Positions 1 through 5,307 of a DNA stretch of 6,074 nucleotides are shown piece after piece. The stretch comes from Micrococcales bacterium. Lineage in GTDB: Bacteria > Actinomycetota > Actinomycetes > S36-B12. The stretch spans positions 38,707-44,780 of the forward strand of contig PBWE01000031.1 of the NCBI GenBank assembly GCA_002728915.1, read 5' to 3'. Position numbers and translations under genes: made by a program. Position 1 is the stretch's first letter, and each line of letters begins with the position of its first letter. The notes below the pieces were generated by a model, which was not told the origin of the DNA, did not search any database, and saw nothing but the letters and a program-made list of their open reading frames with translations.

Positions 1-168
1 GCGGCGGAGACGGTAGTGACGTCTGCCGTCACGGAAAATTCGTGTCCGATCCAGTTCCCATCGGCCGGTTTCGGCAGTGGACGTGAGAATCTGCCGCGCC
101 TCCTCCCGCGGGGTATCGCGTGAGACGCTCACCTCGCGGAATTCCCAGGTGCTCTGGCGCTGAGACAC
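1..168 (-). CDS. DUF5703 family small protein, 3' end cut by the window edge
   Basis: No ATG is present; the frame begins at a GTG and stays open for 56 codons to the left edge, so the C-terminus is missing. Visible features are a Trp-Glu-Phe-Arg segment near residues 8-11, an acidic/basic helix-like stretch at about 20-34 (PREEARQIL), a Trp-Glu-Leu at 37-39, and a very basic end with RDGRRHYRLRR at 46-56. This pattern matches what I recall of DUF5703, a short (about 60-75 residue) actinobacterial family of unknown function. The start is fixed by an in-frame TAG 12 bases upstream, which also forms a leaderless -10 box. The gene lies 29 bases downstream of the aldo/keto reductase on the same strand. 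No biochemical role is known to me; the basic tail could suggest nucleic acid binding, but that is speculation. Family assignment is from memory of the motif pattern. Confidence 0.8.
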   Translation of the reverse strand, partial: MSQRQSTWEFREVSVSRDTPREEARQILTSTAETGRWELDRTRIFRDGRRHYRLRR

Positions 169-174
169 CCTGCG

Positions 175-180
175 AGCCTA
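175..180 (-). promoter_or_regulatory. Leaderless -10 box for the DUF5703 gene
   Basis: Read on the minus strand this is TAGGCT, followed by six bases (cgcagg) and then the GTG start at 168-166. It matches the actinobacterial -10 form TANNNT at the distance that puts transcription start on the start codon. No convincing -35 (TTGACA-like) is visible about 17 bases upstream, where the sequence is the end of the aldo/keto reductase gene. The same hexamer and spacing precede the phosphatase and mshC genes. Confidence 0.65.
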
Positions 181-197
181 CGCCGAGAAGCGTGCGT

Positions 198-1178
198 TTA
201 CCGGCGTTGCGCCCAACCAGCCTCGGGATACCCCGCATCAGGTTCGGAAATGTCATCGAGGGCGGTGACAATCTCACTCGGCAATTCGAGTTCCTCACTG
301 CCGAGGGCGGAGATCAACTGTTGCGTCGTGCGAGCACCCACGATGGGGGCGACAACGCCGGGGCGATCGCGCAGCCATGCGAGGGCAACCTCACCCGGTG
401 CCGCATCGAGGCCCTCGGCGGCGGTACAGACCGCATCCACGATGCGATGAGAGCGTTCGTTGTTGTAGGCGTTGACGAACCCACTGGTGTCCGGATTCCC
501 GCCGCGAGAATCAATAGGAATGGAGTGCCGGTACTTGCCTGTCAAAACCCCTCGGCCGAGGGGAGACCACGGCAAAATACCGATTCCCAGCGACGGGGCA
601 GCGGGGACGATCTCTCGCTCGATTCCCCGCTCGAGTAAGGAGTACTCCATCTGGGTCGTGACGAATGGGGCGACACCGCGTGTTTCCTGCAGCGTGCAGG
701 CGCGGGCTGTTTGCCACCCGCTGTAGTTGGAGATTCCGACGTAGCGGGCTTTCCCTGACCGCAGTGCGTGGTCCACGGCGGACAGCGTCTCTTCGATCGG
801 TGTCCAGGAGTCCCATCGATGCAGTTGCCACAGATCAACGTGGTCGACGTCCAAACGCTTCAAGGACGCATCCAGGGCGCTCACCAGGTGGCCTCTGCTC
901 GCATCCAGCCGACGCTCAGTGTCGGGACGTTGCACTGCCTTGGTGGCGAGCACGATGTCGGCGCGGCAATCGAATTCCTGGATGAGCATGCCGAGCATTT
1001 CCTCGCTCACGCCCTTGGCGTAGCTGTCGGCAGTGTCGATCAATGTGCCGCCAACATCCAAGAACGCAGCTAACTGATCGCGCGCCTCGTACTCATCGGT
1101 TTGGCGTCCCCAGGTCATGGTTCCCAGGCCGATGCGTCCCACCCAGAGACCGGATCTTCCGAGCGGTCGTTGCTGCAT
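198..1178 (-). CDS. Aldo/keto reductase
   Basis: A 326-residue protein, the normal length for the aldo/keto reductase superfamily: soluble (alpha/beta)8 barrels that reduce carbonyl compounds with NADPH. The catalytic tetrad is readable: Asp48 and Tyr53 in IDTADSY, Lys80 in VLATK, and His120 in DLWQLH. The N-terminal RPLGRSGLWVGRIGLGTMTWG and the 177-188 segment EYSLLERGIERE are typical of the potassium-channel-beta / YdhF-like bacterial branch, and IVGARTTQQL at 279-288 is the usual cofactor-binding loop for the NADP phosphate. All key residues are present, so it should be active; the substrate cannot be deduced. The ATG is supported by an in-frame TAG 12 bases upstream that is also a leaderless -10 box; no Shine-Dalgarno is seen. 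It is divergent from the F420-type oxidoreductase, with only 57 bases between the starts, so the two may share regulation. Confidence 0.94.
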   Translation of the reverse strand: MQQRPLGRSGLWVGRIGLGTMTWGRQTDEYEARDQLAAFLDVGGTLIDTADSYAKGVSEEMLGMLIQEFDCRADIVLATKAVQRPDTERRLDASRGHLVSALDASLKRLDVDHVDLWQLHRWDSWTPIEETLSAVDHALRSGKARYVGISNYSGWQTARACTLQETRGVAPFVTTQMEYSLLERGIEREIVPAAPSLGIGILPWSPLGRGVLTGKYRHSIPIDSRGGNPDTSGFVNAYNNERSHRIVDAVCTAAEGLDAAPGEVALAWLRDRPGVVAPIVGARTTQQLISALGSEELELPSEIVTALDDISEPDAGYPEAGWAQRR

Positions 1179-1184
1179 AACCGC

Positions 1185-1190
1185 ACGCTA
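1185..1190 (-). promoter_or_regulatory. Leaderless -10 box for the aldo/keto reductase gene
   Basis: On the minus strand this reads TAGCGT, then gcggtt, then the ATG at 1178-1176. The six-base gap puts the expected transcription start on the A of the ATG. A TTGACC lies only three bases upstream of the hexamer, far too close to act as its -35. The -10 is the match; the -35 region is not recognisable. Confidence 0.6.
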
Positions 1191-1199
1191 TTGGTCAAC

Positions 1200-1223
1200 G
1201 GGCCGTGGAGGCGGCTTTGGCCC
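1200..1223. repeat. Short inverted repeat between divergent promoters
   Basis: GGGCC at 1200-1204 is mirrored by GGCCC at 1219-1223, with 14 bases between. Overlapping the left arm is a small palindrome, ACGG-G-CCGT, at 1198-1206. The pair sits between the two divergent -10 boxes, where a shared operator would be expected. The arms are only five bases and GC-only, so in this base composition they could be chance; treat as a candidate operator only. Confidence 0.25.
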
Positions 1224-1229
1224 TAGGGT
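1224..1229 (+). promoter_or_regulatory. Leaderless -10 box for the LLM oxidoreductase gene
   Basis: TAGGGT, six bases (ggcgtt), then the ATG at 1236. It has the same geometry as the other unit-head genes in this window. The expected -35 position (about 1201-1206) reads ggccgt and is not TTGACA-like. Because the two divergent starts are only 57 bases apart, the -35 zone of each promoter falls inside the spacer of the other, so polymerase binding is likely to be mutually exclusive or jointly regulated. Confidence 0.62.
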
Positions 1230-1235
1230 GGCGTT

Positions 1236-2285
1236 ATGAAATTGGGAGTGAACCTGGGTTACTGGGGCGCCGGTAACGACGCCGACAATCTCGAAGTGGC
1301 TCGCGAAGCCGACCGTCTTGGCTACGCGGTGGCCTGGGCAGCCGAGGCTTACGGCTCCGATGCCGCCACCGTGCTGAGTTGGATCGCCGCACAAACGACG
1401 ACGATCGACGTCGGAGCGGCAATCTTTCAGATTCCCGGTCGAACACCGGCCAACTGCGCGATGACCGCGGCCACCTTGGACACGCTGTCCGGGGGGCGTT
1501 TCCGTCTCGGCCTGGGTGTATCCGGGCCGCAGGTATCTGAGGGTTGGCACGGAGTGCGGTTCGACAGGCCTCTTGCGCGGACACGGGAGTACGTCGACAT
1601 CGTGCGCATGGCCCTTCGACGTGAGCGAGTGTCCTACGACGGAGAGTTCTGGCAGCTGCCGTTGCCCGACGGTCCCGGGAAGTCGCTCAGGCTGACCGTT
1701 CACCCCGTTCGTGATTCCTTGCCAATTTACCTGGCGGCCATCGGGCCGAAGAATCTCGAGCTGTGCGGCGAAATCGCCGACGGGTGGCTCGCCATCTTCT
1801 TTAGTCCGGAGGATGCGGCCGGACTGATGGAGCCGATCGTCGCTGGTCGAGCGAAAGTCGACAAGACGATGGAGGGGTTCGATGTTGTTCCCACCGTGCC
1901 CGTCGTTCCAGGAACAGACGTCGAGGCGTGCGCAGAGTTGGTGCGCCCCTACGCGGCGTTGTATGTCGGTGGTATGGGTTCGCGAGACAAGAACTTCTAC
2001 AACCAGCTCATGAGTCGCATGGGATACGAACAGGCGGCAATCGACGTTCAGGACAAATACATGAGTAAGGACTACGCGGGAGCTGCCGCGGCGGTGCCGT
2101 TCGAATTCTTGGACAAGACGTCACTGTTGGGACCGCCGGAACGAATCGGTGAACGACTCCACGCATACGCCGAGGCGGGTGTCACCACTCTCAGCATTAG
2201 TTCCTTCGCGGGAACCATCGACGAGCGCGTCGGCACGCTGCGGATGATGTCGCAGGTTCTGGAAGCGTCGGGACTGGCTGATTGA
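1236..2285 (+). CDS. LLM-class F420-dependent oxidoreductase (Rv3520c-like)
   Basis: A 349-residue luciferase-like monooxygenase-fold (TIM barrel) protein. The N-terminus MKLGVNLGYWG, the AEAYGSDA at 36-43, the segment RTPANCAMTAATLDTLSGGR (69-88) followed by LGLGVSGPQVSEGWHG (91-106), ARTREYVDIVR (114-124) and GPKNLELCGEIADGWL (170-185) are those of the actinobacterial Rv3520c-type group of probable coenzyme-F420-dependent oxidoreductases. The family uses reduced or oxidised F420 for hydride transfer; the substrate of this branch is not known. FMN use cannot be excluded from sequence. The ATG is fixed by an in-frame TAG 12 bases upstream that also forms the -10 box, and there is no Shine-Dalgarno, so a leaderless message is likely. 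Its TGA overlaps the ATG of uppP (TGATG), so the two are co-transcribed and probably translationally coupled. Confidence 0.93.
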   Translation: MKLGVNLGYWGAGNDADNLEVAREADRLGYAVAWAAEAYGSDAATVLSWIAAQTTTIDVGAAIFQIPGRTPANCAMTAATLDTLSGGRFRLGLGVSGPQVSEGWHGVRFDRPLARTREYVDIVRMALRRERVSYDGEFWQLPLPDGPGKSLRLTVHPVRDSLPIYLAAIGPKNLELCGEIADGWLAIFFSPEDAAGLMEPIVAGRAKVDKTMEGFDVVPTVPVVPGTDVEACAELVRPYAALYVGGMGSRDKNFYNQLMSRMGYEQAAIDVQDKYMSKDYAGAAAAVPFEFLDKTSLLGPPERIGERLHAYAEAGVTTLSISSFAGTIDERVGTLRMMSQVLEASGLAD

Positions 2286-3118
2286 TGGACGAACCCATCG
2301 GGTGGCTCGAAGCAGTCATCCTTGGGGTTGTTCAGGGGCTCACAGAGTTCCTGCCGATATCGAGTTCCGCCCATGTTCTGATCGTCTCCCGGCTGTTCGG
2401 CTGGGGTGATCCCGGAGCTGCTTTCACCGCTGTTACCCAAATCGGTACCGAGATCGCGGTGTTGATCTACTTCCGTCGAGACTTGGCGCGCATTCTGTCG
2501 ACATGGTTCGTTAGCCTTCGTCGGCCCGAGGTGCGGGGGAGTATCGACGCACGGATGGGCTGGTACGTGATCATCGGCACGCTACCGATAGCCATCCTCG
2601 GATTCACCTTTGCTCCCGTCATCGAAACGGCCGCCCGCAACCTGTGGCTCGTCGCAACGGTCTTGATCGTCTTCGGCATCATTCTTGGTCTCGTCGACCG
2701 TTGGGGCTCCAAGACCAAGGCACTTGAGGCTCTTAACGCCAAAGACGGATTGCTGTTCGGGTTCGGCCAAGCGTTGGCATTGATCCCAGGAGTGTCACGC
2801 TCGGGTGCCACGATCTCGGTCGGCCTGGCCATGGGGTATTCACGATCCGCCGCCACGCGCTACGCGTTCCTGCTGGCCATTCCCGCGGTACTCGCATCCG
2901 GTCTCTACGAGGCGACGAAGATTGGCTCGGATGACAACGTGCAATGGGGTCAGACCATTCTCGCCACGATCATCGCTCTGACCATCGGCTATCTCGTCAT
3001 CGCGTGGTTGATTCGCTGGGTCTCCACCCGCTCCTTTCTGCCCTTCGTGATCTACCGGGTCGTGTTAGGAAGCCTCCTGCTGGCGCTATTGGCGACGGGA
3101 ACAATCAGCGCGCTATAG
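2285..3118 (+). CDS. uppP: Undecaprenyl-diphosphatase UppP (BacA family)
   Basis: An integral membrane enzyme that removes one phosphate from undecaprenyl diphosphate to regenerate the lipid carrier used for peptidoglycan and other wall polymers; extra copies give bacitracin resistance. The protein has 277 residues, the usual length. The two signature regions are intact: Gln17-Gly-Leu-Thr-Glu21 followed by FLPISSSAH (22-30, with Ser27 and His30), and PGVSRSGAT at 168-176 including Arg172. Hydrophobic segments are evident at about 48-62, 93-110, 120-136, 193-208, 224-245 and 252-276. The ATG at 2285 overlaps the previous stop by one base. A TTG at 2282 is in frame and would add one residue, but the ATG is preferred. 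No Shine-Dalgarno of note is seen, so translation probably depends on re-initiation after the oxidoreductase gene. Confidence 0.97.
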   Translation: MDEPIGWLEAVILGVVQGLTEFLPISSSAHVLIVSRLFGWGDPGAAFTAVTQIGTEIAVLIYFRRDLARILSTWFVSLRRPEVRGSIDARMGWYVIIGTLPIAILGFTFAPVIETAARNLWLVATVLIVFGIILGLVDRWGSKTKALEALNAKDGLLFGFGQALALIPGVSRSGATISVGLAMGYSRSAATRYAFLLAIPAVLASGLYEATKIGSDDNVQWGQTILATIIALTIGYLVIAWLIRWVSTRSFLPFVIYRVVLGSLLLALLATGTISAL

Positions 3119-3168
3119 GTACCCCATCGGCCACCGGACGTGTGCGTGCCGAAGGAATGAATGCCTCA

Positions 3169-3174
3169 TAGGCT
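3169..3174 (+). promoter_or_regulatory. Leaderless -10 box for the phosphatase-DUF3090-SCO1664 unit
   Basis: TAGGCT, then gacgtg, then GTG at 3181. The hexamer is identical to those before DUF5703 and mshC, with the same six-base gap. It lies in the 62 bases between uppP and the phosphatase, so this three-gene unit likely has its own promoter, although read-through from uppP is possible since no terminator hairpin is visible in 3119-3168. A -35 is not recognisable. Confidence 0.65.
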
Positions 3175-3180
3175 GACGTG

Positions 3181-3864
3181 GTGCCCACCATTGTTCTTGT
3201 TCGCCATGGTCGAACCTCGGCCAACGAGCGAGGGATCCTCGCCGGCAGGAGCCCCGGGGTCACCCTGGACGAGGTAGGTCAGGAGCAGGCGACGGCCTTG
3301 GCGCGCCGGCTCGCTGCAGTGCCCTTCACCACCATCGTGACATCTCCCCTCGAGCGCACCCGCGAAACGGCTGAATATATCCACGTGCAGCAAGAACGAA
3401 CTGCCAGCGACGTAGTCGTTGACGAACGGTTCATTGAGTGTGACTACGGGACATGGACCGGACAGTCGCTTGCAACGTTGGCCAAGAAGCCGCTGTGGAA
3501 GCAGGTGCAAAGTCACCCGAGCGCTGTCACCTTTCCTGACGGGGAGTCCTTAATGGCCATGAGTATGCGCGCGGTGTCTGCCATCCGGGACTGGACGCAG
3601 CAGTCACGTGATGCCGACGTCCTTGCGGTCGTCAGCCACGGTGACGTGATCAAGGCAGTGCTCGCCGACGCACTCGGTATGCACCTCGATGCCTTCCAGC
3701 GGTTAAGCGTCGATCCGTGTTCGGTGTCGATCGTGCGATACACCAAAGTGCGGCCGTTCGTTGTGCGGATCAATGACACCGGATCCGATGTGGCGTTCCT
3801 GGCGAGCACAAGCGCAGACGTCTCGACCGACGCACCGGTCGGCGGGGGAGCCGGTCGTGGCTAG
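3181..3864 (+). CDS. Histidine phosphatase (MSMEG_4193 / Rv2135c-type, phosphoglycerate mutase-like)
   Basis: A 227-residue member of the histidine phosphatase superfamily, soluble. The active site is intact: Arg8-His9-Gly10 (phospho-histidine nucleophile His9), TSPLERTRETA at 54-64 (second Arg pair), Glu86 in ECDYGTWTG as the likely acid, and His153 in VSHGD. The pattern and its neighbours match the actinobacterial MSMEG_4193 group, annotated as probable phosphomutase/phosphatase; M. tuberculosis Rv2135c is the counterpart. The true substrate is unknown. Residues 209-227 form a Ser/Asp/Gly-rich tail that looks disordered. Two GTG codons are adjacent (3178 and 3181); 3181 is chosen because it stands six bases after the TAGGCT box as in four other genes here, and the 3178 start would add one Val/Met. 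The final bases contain the ribosome binding site for the next gene, and its stop lies inside that gene (8-base overlap). Confidence 0.92.
   Translation: MPTIVLVRHGRTSANERGILAGRSPGVTLDEVGQEQATALARRLAAVPFTTIVTSPLERTRETAEYIHVQQERTASDVVVDERFIECDYGTWTGQSLATLAKKPLWKQVQSHPSAVTFPDGESLMAMSMRAVSAIRDWTQQSRDADVLAVVSHGDVIKAVLADALGMHLDAFQRLSVDPCSVSIVRYTKVRPFVVRINDTGSDVAFLASTSADVSTDAPVGGGAGRG
3844..3850 (+). promoter_or_regulatory. Ribosome binding site deciding the DUF3090 start
   Basis: GGGGGAG lies six bases before the GTG at 3857, inside the coding sequence of the phosphatase. It is the only strong Shine-Dalgarno I found near a gene start here, consistent with this gene being internal to an operon and therefore translated from a leadered position. 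It supports the 3857 GTG over the longer in-frame ATG at 3761. Confidence 0.75.
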
Positions 3865-4426
3865 GCGGATATGGGAGTTCCGGCTGCCCGAGCGGTTTGT
3901 GGTTGGCACGGTGGGAATGCCGGGTGAGCGCACCTTCTACCTGCAGGCGAAATCCGGGGACGAGATCGTTTCCGTGGCCTTCGAGAAGCAGCAGGCGGAT
4001 GCGCTGTCAGACCGGATAGATCAACTGCTGGATGAGGTCAGAGGTTCACGCGCCCCCGAAGACGTTGTTCCCGAGAAGGCCCCGGTGGAGTTGTCGGACA
4101 ACGCGCCGTTGGATCTCCCGCTGGAAGAGGAGTTTCGTGTTGGTGCGATGGCCCTGGGGTGGGACGAGGCGAACAACCTCGTCATCATCGAAGCGCATGC
4201 CGTCTCCGACGTCGAAGGCTTCGAGCCACCGGAGTTGGCCGACGATGACTCCGAGGGCCCCGACACTGTTCGCGTGTGGATGTCGGCGCCGTATGCGCGA
4301 GCGTTTGCCGAGCGCACCCGCGTGATTGTGTCCAGTGGTCGTCCGGCGTGCCCTTTTTGTCAGCAGCCGCTCGATCCGCAGGGACACATGTGTCCACGAG
4401 CCAACGGATACAAACGGCGATCGTGA
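3857..4426 (+). CDS. DUF3090 family protein (Rv2134c-type)
   Basis: A 189-residue soluble protein of an actinobacterial family with no established function. The start GTG gives VARRIWEF, matching the family N-terminus (basic pair, aromatic, then PERFVVGTVGMPGERTFYLQ at 11-30). Further conserved parts are EKQQADAL (43-50), the EEFRVGAMALGWDE core (91-104) and a C-terminal tail from 161 with Cys165-x2-Cys168, His177 and Cys179, which looks like a small metal (zinc) site. The middle (62-90 and 117-136) is acidic and Pro-rich, probably a flexible linker. The gene overlaps the phosphatase by 8 bases and the kinase-like gene by 4 (GTGA), so the three proteins are made together. A longer in-frame ATG at 3761 is rejected because it would read through almost 100 bases of the phosphatase and the Shine-Dalgarno sits before 3857. 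Confidence 0.93.
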   Translation: MARRIWEFRLPERFVVGTVGMPGERTFYLQAKSGDEIVSVAFEKQQADALSDRIDQLLDEVRGSRAPEDVVPEKAPVELSDNAPLDLPLEEEFRVGAMALGWDEANNLVIIEAHAVSDVEGFEPPELADDDSEGPDTVRVWMSAPYARAFAERTRVIVSSGRPACPFCQQPLDPQGHMCPRANGYKRRS

Positions 4427-5265
4427 ACACCGGCATCCCCGGCGAGAATTCTGACGACATCTGGGCACGCGATATTCGTGAACGTCTTGCACACGATGAC
4501 CTCGAGATTGACGGGCAACTGGTCAGCGCCAGCAACGCCACGTGGAGATGCACTCTCGGCGGATCACTGAAGTGTGTGTACAAGCCGCAACAGGGTGAAC
4601 GTCCGCTGTGGGACTTTCCCGACGGGACCCTGAGCGGTAGGGAGGTCGCCGCACATCACGTCGACCGAATGTTGGGGTTCGATCTGATTCCACCGACCAT
4701 CTGGCGAGACGATGGACCAGCGGGTCCGGGCATGTGCCAACTGTGGGTCACCGAGGACCCCGCGCACAGGCTCGTCGATGTCGTGTCGGCCGATGAGGTC
4801 CCGCCGGATTGGCACCAGGTTTTGAGCGCCGAGGATGCATCCGGTCGCCCGGTCGCCCTGGTGCATGCGGATGACCAGCGACTGCAACATATGGCCCTGC
4901 TCGACGCTGTCATCAACAACGGAGACCGTAAAGGTGGGCACGTCATCACGGACGACACCGGACGTGTGTGGGCCATCGACCACGGTGTGTCCTTGGCGAG
5001 CGAGCCGAAACTGCGGACCGTTCTGTGGGGATGGGCCGGGGAGTCAATCCATGCTCAGGACGTGCGTCGGCTGCAGCAACTCTTGACAATCCTGGAAGAC
5101 GATGACCGAAACACGAAGGATGGGACGTCCGTTGCCGAACTGGCCGCATTCGTGAACGCCGACGAGTTGGTTGCATTGACGGCTCGCGTGCGGGCCTTGA
5201 TTGACTCGGGGCGTTACCCGTTTCCACACCAGGAGTGGCCCGCCATTCCGTGGCCGGTCTTCTAA
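4423..5265 (+). CDS. SCO1664 family kinase-like protein (Rv2133c-type)
   Basis: A 280-residue protein of the SCO1664 family, which is largely actinobacterial and distantly resembles phosphatidylinositol 3/4-kinases and HipA-like kinases. Kinase-type features are visible: VYKP at 52-55 with Lys54 as candidate ATP lysine, RPLWDFPDGTLSGREVAAH (60-78) with Glu74, the stretch DAVINNGDRKGGH (161-173) with Asp168 as candidate catalytic base, and AIDHG (184-188) with Asp186 as candidate metal ligand. The 197-208 LRTVLWGWAGES and the AIPWPVF C-terminus are also family hallmarks. The substrate, protein or small molecule, is unknown. The start is the GTG that overlaps the DUF3090 stop (GTGA); an in-frame ATG at 4276 would overlap that gene by 151 bases and is rejected. 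There is no strong Shine-Dalgarno, so coupling to DUF3090 is likely. In M. tuberculosis cysQ lies between this gene and mshC; here they are adjacent. Confidence 0.93.
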   Translation: MNTGIPGENSDDIWARDIRERLAHDDLEIDGQLVSASNATWRCTLGGSLKCVYKPQQGERPLWDFPDGTLSGREVAAHHVDRMLGFDLIPPTIWRDDGPAGPGMCQLWVTEDPAHRLVDVVSADEVPPDWHQVLSAEDASGRPVALVHADDQRLQHMALLDAVINNGDRKGGHVITDDTGRVWAIDHGVSLASEPKLRTVLWGWAGESIHAQDVRRLQQLLTILEDDDRNTKDGTSVAELAAFVNADELVALTARVRALIDSGRYPFPHQEWPAIPWPVF

Positions 5266-5295
5266 GCGCGCACCGCTGCATTGGGCATGCCTGAG

Positions 5296-5301
5296 TAGGC
5301 T
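5296..5301 (+). promoter_or_regulatory. Leaderless -10 box for mshC
   Basis: TAGGCT, then tcccac, then the GTG at 5308. The hexamer and gap are the same as at the phosphatase and DUF5703 genes. It lies in the 42-base gap after the kinase-like gene, giving mshC its own promoter. No -35 consensus is visible upstream, and no terminator hairpin is seen in 5266-5295. Confidence 0.66.
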
Positions 5302-5307
5302 TCCCAC

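Noticed and set aside
29..298. An 89-codon minus-strand ATG frame spanning the aldo/keto reductase end and the left edge
   Set aside because: It is out of frame with both the aldo/keto reductase and the DUF5703 frame and crosses their boundary; the two real frames explain the bases.
120..638. A 172-codon plus-strand frame opposite the aldo/keto reductase and DUF5703 gene
   Set aside because: It is antisense to two supported genes and has no domain-like motif.
1191..1199. TTGACC on the minus strand as a -35 for the aldo/keto reductase
   Set aside because: It is only a few bases upstream of the -10 box, whereas a -35 needs about 17; no -10 at the proper distance downstream of it lies outside the gene.
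1188..1703. A 171-codon minus-strand frame opposite the LLM oxidoreductase
   Set aside because: It lies wholly against the 5' half of a convincing gene and its divergent promoter region, and its composition (Arg, Pro, Gly, Val rich) is that of a shadow frame.
3119..3168. Possible transcription terminator after uppP
   Set aside because: No stem longer than about three to four base pairs and no T-run could be found.
3761..3856. N-terminal extension of DUF3090 to the ATG at 3761
   Set aside because: It would overlap the phosphatase by 104 bases, adds residues unlike the family N-terminus, and ignores the GGGGGAG site placed before the GTG at 3857.
4276..4422. N-terminal extension of the SCO1664-type gene to the ATG at 4276
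   Set aside because: It would overlap DUF3090 by about 150 bases; the GTGA overlap at 4423-4426 is the normal coupled start.
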